The translations under genes were made by a program, and so were the position numbers. Positions 1 to 5,085 of a stretch of DNA of 6,753 nt are shown here, one piece after another (within the stretch, counting starts at the first letter, position 1; each line of letters opens with the position of its first letter). The DNA is from a bacterium (GTDB lineage: Bacteria; SZUA-79; Acidulodesulfobacterales; Acidulodesulfobacteraceae), in NCBI GenBank assembly GCA_021794255.1, contig JAJYRF010000078.1, forward strand, positions 1-6,753. Reading direction: 5' to 3'. Under the pieces are notes generated by a model. It saw only the letters and a program-made list of their open reading frames with translations. It made no database searches and was not told the origin of the DNA.

Positions 1-117
1 AATACAAATCTTGGCTCATATAGGTTCAGGATTGGCGATTATCGGGTTATATTTGACATTGATAAAGAAAATATCGTTATTTTAAGAATAGGTCATAGGA
101 AAAATATATATAAATAA
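1..117 (+). CDS. RelE/ParE-family toxin, C-terminal part (5' end outside window)
   Basis: Frame 1 is open from the first base to a TAA at 115-117 and gives 38 residues. They contain LGSYRFRIGDYRVIFDID and then VILRIGHRKNIYK. This is the usual C-terminal half of RelE/ParE-fold toxins: LGxYRxRxGDYRVIYxI, a final beta strand, then RxGHRxxxYK. Family members are mRNA interferases or gyrase poisons encoded with a small antitoxin. Neither the start nor an antitoxin is visible, so the subfamily (RelE or ParE) and activity cannot be decided. The basic residues and terminal tyrosine used by RelE-type nucleases appear retained, so the C-terminus looks intact. The gene abuts a recombinase remnant that begins within about 10 bases of its stop, which suggests the region was rearranged. 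Confidence 0.8.
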   Translation, partial: NTNLGSYRFRIGDYRVIFDIDKENIVILRIGHRKNIYK

Positions 118-118
118 C

Positions 119-244
119 AAAATCTTTAAAGAACTATTAGGACACAAGGATATAAAAATGACACTGAGATACTCACATTTATCGCAGGTGCATGTAAGGC
201 AGGCAATATCGGTTTTAGATAAAAAGTGTGACAGTTGGGTATAA
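119..244 (+). pseudogene. Tyrosine recombinase (phage integrase) C-terminal remnant
   Basis: Frame 2 encodes KELLGHKDIKMTLRYSHLSQ followed by VHVRQAISVLDKKCDSWV and a TAA at 242-244. LGHxxIxxTxxYxHL is the last catalytic box of tyrosine recombinases: the His of LGH is the H/W residue and the Tyr of RYSHL is the nucleophile. The same frame has a stop at 89-91 and recognisable similarity starts only near 128, so the N-terminal and core-binding domains and the RxxxH box are missing. No start codon or ribosome site serves it. It is a decayed or deleted integrase whose 3' end stops 37 bp from the 3' end of the neighbouring tRNA-Val gene. This is consistent with an element once inserted at that tRNA. 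Confidence 0.82.
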
Positions 245-281
245 CGATGAATTTACGAACCCTGCAAACCCTTCTAAATAC

Positions 282-357
282 TGGTAGGCACGGGCGGTCT
301 CGAACCGCCGACCCCTACCGTGTCGAGGTAGTACTCTGACCCCTGAGCTACGTGCCT
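282..357 (-). tRNA. tRNA-Val (anticodon GAC), with atypical C33
   Basis: The reverse complement folds as a full 76-nt cloverleaf. The acceptor is AGGCACG/CGTGCCT with discriminator A and an encoded CCA. The D stem is GCTC/GAGT, the anticodon stem CTACC/GGTAG, the variable loop has 5 nt, and the T stem is GGCGG/CCGCC with loop TTCGAGA. The loop TCGACAC places GAC at positions 34-36 (324-322). Position 33, nearly always U, is C here (base 325). Reading the anticodon one base earlier (CGA, Ser) is unlikely because a tRNA-Ser would carry a long variable arm. The stems are otherwise intact, so the gene is probably functional, but the C33 deserves checking. Its 3' end faces the integrase remnant at 119-244. 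Confidence 0.9.
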
Positions 358-407
358 ATAAATATAAATAAATAAGAAATGATGTATAAAAAAATACAAT
401 AATGTTA

Positions 408-436
408 ATTTTAAATTAGCATGCTAATTTTGTCAA
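408..436 (-). promoter_or_regulatory. Promoter of tRNA-Val(GAC) with an 18-bp palindrome in the spacer
   Basis: On the minus strand a perfect -35 TTGACA (436-431) is followed after 17 bp by TAAAAT (413-408). The predicted start is near 401, about 44 nt before the tRNA 5' end. The spacer is filled by the perfect palindrome AAATTAGCATGCTAATTT (413-430). A palindrome placed exactly between the two boxes is where a dimeric repressor or a spacer-twisting activator would bind. It could also be coincidence or a remnant. No regulator gene is visible nearby. Confidence 0.6.
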
Positions 437-487
437 GATAATTTATTAAATTGTTAATAACTATTAAAATGTCTATTATAAAATAAC

Positions 488-533
488 TATATTTTTATGC
501 AACAAGCATGCTTTTAAAACGCATAAAAATATA
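488..533. repeat. 13-bp inverted repeat enclosing a smaller palindrome
   Basis: The arm TATATTTTTATGC (488-500) is perfectly complementary to GCATAAAAATATA (521-533), with 20 bp between them. Inside the loop lies the palindrome AAGCATGCTT (504-513). It shares the AGCATGCT core with the palindrome in the tRNA promoter at 413-430. The arms are A/T except for their inner GC. It is too AT-rich and lacks the T tract of a normal intrinsic terminator. It may be a protein-binding site, a cruciform or an insertion-sequence end remnant. Confidence 0.6.
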
Positions 534-580
534 TATTTTATCTATTCCTTAACTGAAAATAATAATAAAAAGGATATTAT

Positions 581-620
581 GACAAATTAAAAGTTAATTT
601 CAATAGACAAATTAAAAGTT
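581..620. repeat. 15-bp direct repeat, two copies
   Basis: GACAAATTAAAAGTT occurs at 581-595 and again at 606-620, 25 bp start to start, with no mismatch. It lies downstream of the MFS stop codon. Function is unknown. Confidence 0.5.
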
Positions 621-663
621 GATGACAGATAATTTATTAGATAACTATTATTTTTAACTTAAA

Positions 664-2202
664 TTATCCTTTTTTTACTTTTTTATTTTTTAAGGCTAAT
701 GCAAAAACGGCGCCTAATAAAGTCATAACTCCTCCAAATAAGAAAATATAATCGTAGGCTGCAATACTTGCAAATCCTTGAACTAATGAGTCCACCATAA
801 TTAATGAGGGGTTTTGCCTTAAATGTGCAAGAATTCCAGGATTGATTTTATTTAAAATATTTTTTCTAATTTCTTCAGAAAATTGTGTAAATAGATGATT
901 GCTGTATGTTATCGTATCAGCGTATTTATTTAAATAAAATACCTGTTTAATTACAAGAAGATTATCAAACAGTGCAACACCCATCCCTGCAAATATTCTC
1001 ATTGTAACAGGAAGAAGCGACGATGCCTCAGGTATGAAAGCATTAGGGACGGCGTTTAATCCTTCCGTCATTATCGGCGCATATAAAAAACCAAACCCGA
1101 TGCCCCGTACTATTTCCGGCAAAATTATAGCAGCCAAATTAGACTGAAGAGATAAATTGCTATACATTAAAAAAGATATAGCCGATAGCGTCATGCCTAT
1201 TATAATAAGAATTTTGTTTCCTACTTTATTGGAAAGCATCCCTGAGATAGGCGCGAATATAGCTACTGTAATAGCCTGCGGTATAATAATTAAACCTGTA
1301 TTAAAAGGAGTATAATGCATCATATTTTGCAAATATACAGGAACAAAAAGCATAATTCCGAAGAGAGCCATTGCTCTTATTCCGTTTATAAGCGTTATAA
1401 CTGAAAAATTGAAATATTTAAATATATTAAAATTAATAAGCGGGTATTTAATAAACGGTTCAATCGCTAAAAATGAAATAAAACCTATTGCGCTCATAAG
1501 TTCGCTTATATGTATATATGCAGAATTCCATTCTTTAATTTCTCCCTCGTTAAACACAATCATTAAAAAACCTATACCTATAGAAAAAAGAATAAAGCCG
1601 ATAAAATCAAATTTTCTATTGTACGTATTTTTAGTATAGTCATCTTCTAAAATTATAATAATGCCTATTAATGAAATAATGCTGATAGGAATATTTATAA
1701 AAAAAATCCATCTCCATGTGATATATTCTGTAATAAATCCTCCGAGAGTAAGTCCTATTGCAGGTGCCACCATAGAACCTATTGCCCATATTCCCATTGC
1801 CTTTGCTCTTTCATCAGGCTTAAAAATTTTTGACATTAAAGCAAGACCTAATGGCATAATGCCTGCTCCGCCAATTCCTTGTAAAATTCTAAAAAATATT
1901 AATTCATTTAATGAAAAAGATAATCCGCAAAGAGTTGAAGAAATGACAAATATTAAAATGCATACTATTAGAGGAATTTTAAGTCCGAATTTTTTAATGA
2001 CAAATATCATAGGCAAAATAAAAATAGCCGATGATATAGTGTATGCTATCATAATCCAGTTTGTATTGGTAAGATTTTCCCCTAAAGAAGACATAATGCG
2101 AGGTATAGCGATAGTTACAATGCTCATGTCAAGCATTACCATAAAATAAAACGATACAATCAAACCGAGTATTAAATATTTATAGGATTTTGTATATTCC
2201 AT
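664..2202 (-). CDS. MFS multidrug exporter, DHA2 (EmrB/QacA-type) 14-TM family
   Basis: The 512-residue protein is almost entirely hydrophobic helices, as expected for a 14-TM proton-driven drug antiporter of the inner membrane. Family motifs in order are LDMSIVTIAIP (24-34, the TM1 signature LDxTIVNVALP), RILQGIGGAG (105-114, motif B with its Arg), GSMVAPAIGLTLGG (142-155, antiporter motif C) and WRWIFFINIPI (163-173, typical of DHA2). The C-terminus is a short basic tail. Length fits EmrB relatives (about 500). The ATG at 2202 is the only possible full-length start: an in-frame TAA lies four codons upstream. No good ribosome site precedes it, since the only purine run, GGGGAG, lies about 22 nt away. 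It is transcribed divergently from the sulfur genes. No EmrA-like adaptor or regulator is in view. Substrate is unknown. Confidence 0.9.
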   Translation of the reverse strand: MEYTKSYKYLILGLIVSFYFMVMLDMSIVTIAIPRIMSSLGENLTNTNWIMIAYTISSAIFILPMIFVIKKFGLKIPLIVCILIFVISSTLCGLSFSLNELIFFRILQGIGGAGIMPLGLALMSKIFKPDERAKAMGIWAIGSMVAPAIGLTLGGFITEYITWRWIFFINIPISIISLIGIIIILEDDYTKNTYNRKFDFIGFILFSIGIGFLMIVFNEGEIKEWNSAYIHISELMSAIGFISFLAIEPFIKYPLINFNIFKYFNFSVITLINGIRAMALFGIMLFVPVYLQNMMHYTPFNTGLIIIPQAITVAIFAPISGMLSNKVGNKILIIIGMTLSAISFLMYSNLSLQSNLAAIILPEIVRGIGFGFLYAPIMTEGLNAVPNAFIPEASSLLPVTMRIFAGMGVALFDNLLVIKQVFYLNKYADTITYSNHLFTQFSEEIRKNILNKINPGILAHLRQNPSLIMVDSLVQGFASIAAYDYIFLFGGVMTLLGAVFALALKNKKVKKG

Positions 2203-2264
2203 ACGGCTAAGTTAATATAAAGTACTCCCCAAAGTCAAGACTAAAATTTCAATTTCTTAGGTGT

Positions 2265-2300
2265 ATTTTAGTTTGATAATTTACTATTTTAGTTGATAAT
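2265..2300. repeat. Imperfect direct repeat upstream of the MFS gene
   Basis: ATTTTAGTTTGATAAT (2265-2280) and ATTTTAGTTGATAAT (2286-2300) differ by one T and start 21 bp apart, about two helical turns. They lie 63-98 bp before the MFS start codon. Two sites on the same DNA face suggest a regulator-binding pair, but no regulator is known. Confidence 0.4.
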
Positions 2301-2303
2301 AAT

Positions 2304-2333
2304 ATTTTATGTTCTGCTTAAATAATATTCCAA
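2304..2333 (-). promoter_or_regulatory. Weak candidate promoter for the MFS gene
   Basis: On the minus strand TTGGAA (2333-2328) is followed by 18 bp and then TAAAAT (2309-2304). It would give a leader of about 95 nt that includes the direct repeats at 2265-2300. It matches consensus less well than the promoter at 2510-2539 but lies closer to the gene. AT-rich DNA gives such matches by chance. Confidence 0.25.
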
Positions 2334-2509
2334 ATTAACCAATCAGTGTTTTATTTATTATTCATTAGGCATTGATATAATATATATATTGTTAAATTTA
2401 ATTATTTATGAATTATTTAATAAAAAAATAAATAATTAAAAATAAAATATAAAATATATAATATAAAATATAAAATATATAATATATAATATATAATATA
2501 TAATATTAT

Positions 2510-2539
2510 ATTATAATGACTTTAAAGTCATTATGTCAA
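2510..2539 (-). promoter_or_regulatory. Consensus minus-strand promoter with a 22-bp palindromic operator candidate
   Basis: On the minus strand TTGACA (2539-2534) is followed by an 18-bp spacer and TATAAT (2515-2510), both boxes perfect. A perfect 22-bp palindrome with half-site ATAATGACTTT spans 2513-2534, so it fills the spacer and touches both boxes. The TGAC-N6-GTCA centre resembles the symmetric sites of several dimeric regulators (CRP/FNR-type, for example), but I cannot assign one. It points at the MFS gene, about 300 nt upstream of its ATG. The layout matches the tRNA-Val promoter at 408-436. Confidence 0.5.
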
Positions 2540-2718
2540 TTTAAAAATATTTTTAAAATATCTTTTTTAATTATTAAAAATTTATTTTTCATCATTTTAT
2601 GCTTTTTTGAATAAATTAATTTTTAAAAAATAAACTGTATATTTCATCAAAGATGATTGTAAAATTTGACAAAATGGCATAAAATTGATAATAAAAAGAT
2701 TATAATTAATATAATATC

Positions 2719-2914
2719 TTTTTGAACAATAATTAATAATAATAAGTATTTTAAAAATAATTAATAAATTTAAAATGTAACATTTAAAATGTAACATAAT
2801 AATCAGGCATATATTTTGCAATGTGTAGTATATTTTATATATTAAATAATTAATGTATAGTATATTTTACATATTAAATATTTAAATATTTTTTGAACAA
2901 TAATTAATAATAAT
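2719..2914. repeat. 25-bp dispersed direct repeat, two copies
   Basis: An identical 25-bp sequence (five T, then GAACAATAATTAATAATAAT) occurs at 2719-2743 and 2890-2914. The copies are 171 bp apart. The only C/G positions, in GAAC, are conserved. This suggests duplication of a small block within the intergenic region, not chance A/T similarity. Confidence 0.5.
2769..2796. repeat. 14-bp perfect tandem duplication
   Basis: TTTAAAATGTAACA is repeated head to tail at 2769-2782 and 2783-2796 with no mismatch. Confidence 0.6.
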
Positions 2915-2944
2915 TAACAAATCATAATTATTATAAAATATAAT
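2914..2944 (+). promoter_or_regulatory. Candidate promoter of the sulfur gene cluster
   Basis: TTAACA (2914-2919, five of six to the -35 consensus) is followed by a 19-bp spacer and a perfect TATAAT (2939-2944). Transcription would start near 2951, about 66 nt before the DsrE-like start codon, so the leader would include the 17-bp tandem repeat at 2952-2985. The spacer is longer than ideal and the region is AT-rich, so this is tentative. A second plus-strand candidate is TTGACA at 2666-2671 with TAATAA at 2689-2694. Confidence 0.3.
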
Positions 2945-2951
2945 TAACAAT

Positions 2952-2985
2952 TAGAATTAACAACTAAATAGAATTAACAACTAAA
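2952..2985. repeat. 17-bp perfect tandem duplication in the DsrE-like gene leader
   Basis: TAGAATTAACAACTAAA is repeated head to tail at 2952-2968 and 2969-2985. Related pieces (AATTAACAA) occur just upstream at 2912-2920 and 2942-2950, as if the unit had been copied several times. It ends 32 bp before the start codon at 3018. Confidence 0.6.
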
Positions 2986-3017
2986 GTAACAATTAAAAGT
3001 AGCTAAGGAGATTATTT

Positions 3018-3416
3018 ATGAGTGAATTTAAGAAACTAGCAATTATACTTAAATCGGAAGATTATGAAAAAGCGCATGCTGTAGCCATGATTTCATCTGT
3101 AGCAGCAGTTTCAGAGATAGACGTTTCAATATTTGTGACTATGAATGCTATTTATAATTTTTTAAAAGTAAATGTAAAAGAAAATAAATTTACAGGCGGC
3201 AAAATATTTGAAAAATTAAAAGAAAAAAAGGCGCAAATGTTTTACGATATGTTAGAGCAGGCAAAAATGTTCGGAAGATTAAAAATTTATGCTTGTTCTA
3301 TGGTAATGGATTTACTGGATTTAAAAAAAGAAGACCTTTTAGATATTGTAGATGATAATATTGGACTTGCAGCTTTTCTCGGCATTATGGAAGAAGCTAA
3401 GACAATTACTTTTTAA
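3018..3416 (+). CDS. DsrE-like sulfur-carrier protein (DsrE2-type, soluble)
   Basis: The 132-residue protein starts with KKLAIILKSEDYEKAHAVAM, the first strand and helix of the DsrE/DsrF-like fold. It then has a hydrophobic strand (VSIFVTM, 36-42), and near the end YACSMVMDLLDLKKEDLLD (91-109) followed by a Gly/Ala-rich helix (GLAAFLGIMEEA). ACSxxMDxxGxKKEDL is the conserved box of DsrE2/DsrE3-type proteins, and Cys93, the only cysteine, would carry persulfide. Relatives transfer sulfane sulfur to and from TusA in the cytoplasm. No N-terminal membrane segment is present. AAGGAG (3005-3010) fits the ATG at 3018. It opens a plus-strand set with tusA (117-bp gap), the SQR-type gene and the DUF1641 gene. 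It is not a member of a DsrEFH trio, since no F or H partner is present. Confidence 0.82.
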   Translation: MSEFKKLAIILKSEDYEKAHAVAMISSVAAVSEIDVSIFVTMNAIYNFLKVNVKENKFTGGKIFEKLKEKKAQMFYDMLEQAKMFGRLKIYACSMVMDLLDLKKEDLLDIVDDNIGLAAFLGIMEEAKTITF

Positions 3417-3522
3417 TTTATATTTTGTATTTGCGCCATTTAGCCCAACTTTACCATAATTGCCGGCAACACGTTGCTATTGTTATATAAGGACTACAAA
3501 ATAAAAAATAAAATAAAATACT

Positions 3523-3527
3523 GGAGG
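3523..3527 (+). promoter_or_regulatory. Ribosome binding site that fixes the TusA start
   Basis: GGAGG lies 6 bp before ATG 3534-3536. A longer in-frame reading from a TTG at 3474 would add 20 residues with no ribosome site and no family match, so the ATG is chosen. Confidence 0.75.
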
Positions 3528-3533
3528 TTTTTT

Positions 3534-3788
3534 ATGGCAGATTTAAAAGACATTAAACCTGATGTTGTAGTGGATGCGAGAGGGACATACTGTCCAGGAC
3601 CGTTAATGGAATTAATTAAAGAAATGAGGCAGCAGCCGGTAGGTGCGGTTATAGAGGTTATATCAGGAGATGCTGGAAGCGCTAAGGACGTTCCTGAATG
3701 GCTAAAAAAAGTTAAGCAGGAGTTTTTGGGAGTTATAGAGGAAGATAAATACTGGAGAATATTTGCCAAAAAAATAAAAGATATGTGA
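3534..3788 (+). CDS. tusA: TusA-family sulfurtransferase (sulfur carrier)
   Basis: The 84-residue protein carries ARGTYCPGPLMEL (15-27), the signature CPxP box of TusA/SirA/YeeD proteins. Cys20, the only cysteine, would be the persulfide carrier. A second motif, EVISGDAGSAKDVPEWLKK (52-70), matches the family's strand 2 and helix 2 (VxxxDxxxxxDIPxWxxK). Length is usual for stand-alone TusA (about 75-85). Members relay sulfane sulfur between rhodaneses, DsrE proteins and sulfur-oxidising or tRNA-thiolating enzymes in the cytoplasm. Its place between a DsrE-like gene (117 bp upstream) and an SQR-type gene (119 bp downstream) points to dissimilatory sulfur traffic, not tRNA modification. No convincing terminator separates it from either neighbour, though the gaps would allow internal promoters. 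Confidence 0.9.
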   Translation: MADLKDIKPDVVVDARGTYCPGPLMELIKEMRQQPVGAVIEVISGDAGSAKDVPEWLKKVKQEFLGVIEEDKYWRIFAKKIKDM

Positions 3789-3907
3789 TTTTGTGATTAT
3801 TTTAATAACCGTCGGCATGGAAAACAGTTTTAAAAAACTAATTTTAAAAACCTATAGCAGCTTATAATATTACTAATTTAAAATCAAAAAAGAAAAAGGA
3901 GGTCGTT

Positions 3908-5047
3908 ATGTCAAAAAGAGTTGTAGTGGTAGGAGGAGGGGTAGGCGGAACAATTATTGCCAATCTCCTTGCTAAAAAAATGAGAAGCGAGCTTAAAAAA
4001 GGTGAAGTTGTTATTGAAATTGTTTCAGATAATCCTATTCATTTTTATCAGCCGGGTTTGCTTTATATGCTTTTAGGATTAAAAAATCAAGAGGAGCTTA
4101 CAAGAAATGAAAGAGATCTTCTTGATCCTATGATAGAACTGCATCTCGATCCCGCTGTTAAAATAGACAAAGACAAAAATGAGGTTCATCTTAAAAACGG
4201 CGCAGTTTTAAATTATGACATATTGGTTATTGCTACAGGTTCAAGACCAGCACCTGAAGTAATTCCGGGTTTAAGAGAAGGCGGACACTGGTTTTACGAA
4301 TTAGATGCATGTCTTAAATTAAGGCATGAGATTATGAATTTTAAAGGCGGCAAAATAGTTCTTGCTATCGGTTTACCGCACAAATGTCCCGTTGCTCCTT
4401 TAGAAGTCACATATATGCTTGATGATTGGTTTAAGCAAAAAGGAATAAGAGACAAAGTTGATTATACTTATACATATCCTATAGGGAGATTGCACGGATT
4501 GGAATCCGTAGCCAATTTTGCGGCAAAGACATTTCCTGAAAGAGGCATAAAATCTGAAACATTGTTTAATATGAAGGAAGTGGATGCTGACAAAAAAACA
4601 ATAACAAGCTTAGAAGGCGTATCTTTAAAATATGATCTTTTAATCACCATTCCGCCGCATAAAGGTGCTCAGGTAATAGAAGATTCGGGACTTGGTCAAA
4701 ACGGATTTATACCTACGGACAGATATACATTAAAAATGGAAGGAAGCAGCAATGTATATGTTGTAGGCGATACGACAAATCTGCCGATAAGCAAAGCAGG
4801 TTCCACAGCTCATTTTGAATCGGATGTTATTGTAGAGAATATCGCTTCAGAATTAAGGGAAGGTCTTACTCCTTTCAGATATGACGGTAAGGTGTTTTGT
4901 TTTATCGAAACTGGCTTAAATAAGGCAACCTATATTATGTTTGATTACAATAATCCGCCAAACCCCGTAGTGCCTTCATCTCTTATTCACTGGTTTAAAT
5001 TAACATATAATAAAGTTTACTGGCTTACCCCGATGGGTATTCTTTAA
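3908..5047 (+). CDS. Sulfide:quinone oxidoreductase-type FAD flavoprotein
   Basis: The 379-residue protein opens with a Rossmann FAD-binding motif (VVVVGGGVGGTIIA, 5-18). It has the central ATGSRPAP (109-116) and the C-terminal FAD box VYVVGDTTNLP (283-293; Asp288), followed by a helix GSTAHFESDVIVENI. Family cysteines are present: Cys160 in PHKCPVAPLE, the CxxAP box of SQR/FCSD flavoproteins, and Cys331 in KVFCFIETG, matching the C-terminal active-site Cys. Cys135 could be the third SQR cysteine, but it aligns as easily with an Ala of related oxidoreductases, so this is open. The end (IHWFKLTYNKVYWLTPMGIL) resembles the amphipathic membrane-contacting tail of SQR. Expected role: sulfide oxidation with electrons to quinone at the membrane. 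It is shorter than classic SQR (about 430). AAGGAGG at 3896-3902 supports the start. The DUF1641 gene follows after 38 bp. Confidence 0.82.
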   Translation: MSKRVVVVGGGVGGTIIANLLAKKMRSELKKGEVVIEIVSDNPIHFYQPGLLYMLLGLKNQEELTRNERDLLDPMIELHLDPAVKIDKDKNEVHLKNGAVLNYDILVIATGSRPAPEVIPGLREGGHWFYELDACLKLRHEIMNFKGGKIVLAIGLPHKCPVAPLEVTYMLDDWFKQKGIRDKVDYTYTYPIGRLHGLESVANFAAKTFPERGIKSETLFNMKEVDADKKTITSLEGVSLKYDLLITIPPHKGAQVIEDSGLGQNGFIPTDRYTLKMEGSSNVYVVGDTTNLPISKAGSTAHFESDVIVENIASELREGLTPFRYDGKVFCFIETGLNKATYIMFDYNNPPNPVVPSSLIHWFKLTYNKVYWLTPMGIL

Positions 5048-5085
5048 TTTAACAGTTTAAAATAGAATAAAATAGGAGGCAAATT

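Larger units (their letters stand above)
358..663. other. Gene-free AT-rich stretch between tRNA-Val(GAC) and the MFS gene
   Basis: I see no credible coding region. The stretch holds the tRNA promoter (408-436), a nested inverted repeat (488-533) and a 15-bp direct repeat (581-620). No GC-rich hairpin followed by a T run ends the MFS transcript on the minus strand. Confidence 0.6.
2203..3017. other. Long AT-rich intergenic region between divergent MFS and DsrE-like genes
   Basis: These 815 bases are almost pure A/T, with a run of ATATAAAATATA-type simple sequence at about 2445-2515. They hold candidate promoters for both directions, a 22-bp palindrome, and several short tandem and dispersed repeats, listed separately. 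No convincing gene is present. A minus-strand frame at 2597-2821 is low-complexity (Ile, Leu, Asn, Tyr, Lys) with no homology I recognise. Confidence 0.6.

Noticed and set aside
1661..2149. Plus-strand 162-codon open frame opposite the MFS gene
   Set aside because: Antisense shadow of a clearly coding hydrophobic protein; no family features or ribosome site.
2445..2515. ATATAAAATATA-type repeats as a CRISPR array or origin
   Set aside because: Units are irregular, short and purely A/T with no spacers; no DnaA-box cluster or replication gene is visible.
2597..2821. Minus-strand 74-codon open frame in the intergenic region
   Set aside because: Low-complexity composition typical of AT-rich noncoding DNA, no ribosome site, no recognisable domain, overlaps tandem repeats.
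3460..3469. TTGCCGGCAA palindrome as terminator between the DsrE-like gene and tusA
   Set aside because: Only 5-bp arms with no loop and no following T run, so it cannot act as an intrinsic terminator; too short to claim as an operator.
3474..3533. Extended N-terminus of the TusA-like protein from a TTG
   Set aside because: No ribosome site, the added residues do not fit the family, and GGAGG at 3523-3527 fixes the ATG at 3534.
3018..3788. Reading the first two genes as part of a dsrEFH-tus or dsr sulfite reductase operon
   Set aside because: No DsrF, DsrH, DsrC or DsrAB is present; the DsrE-like protein fits the stand-alone DsrE2-type box instead.
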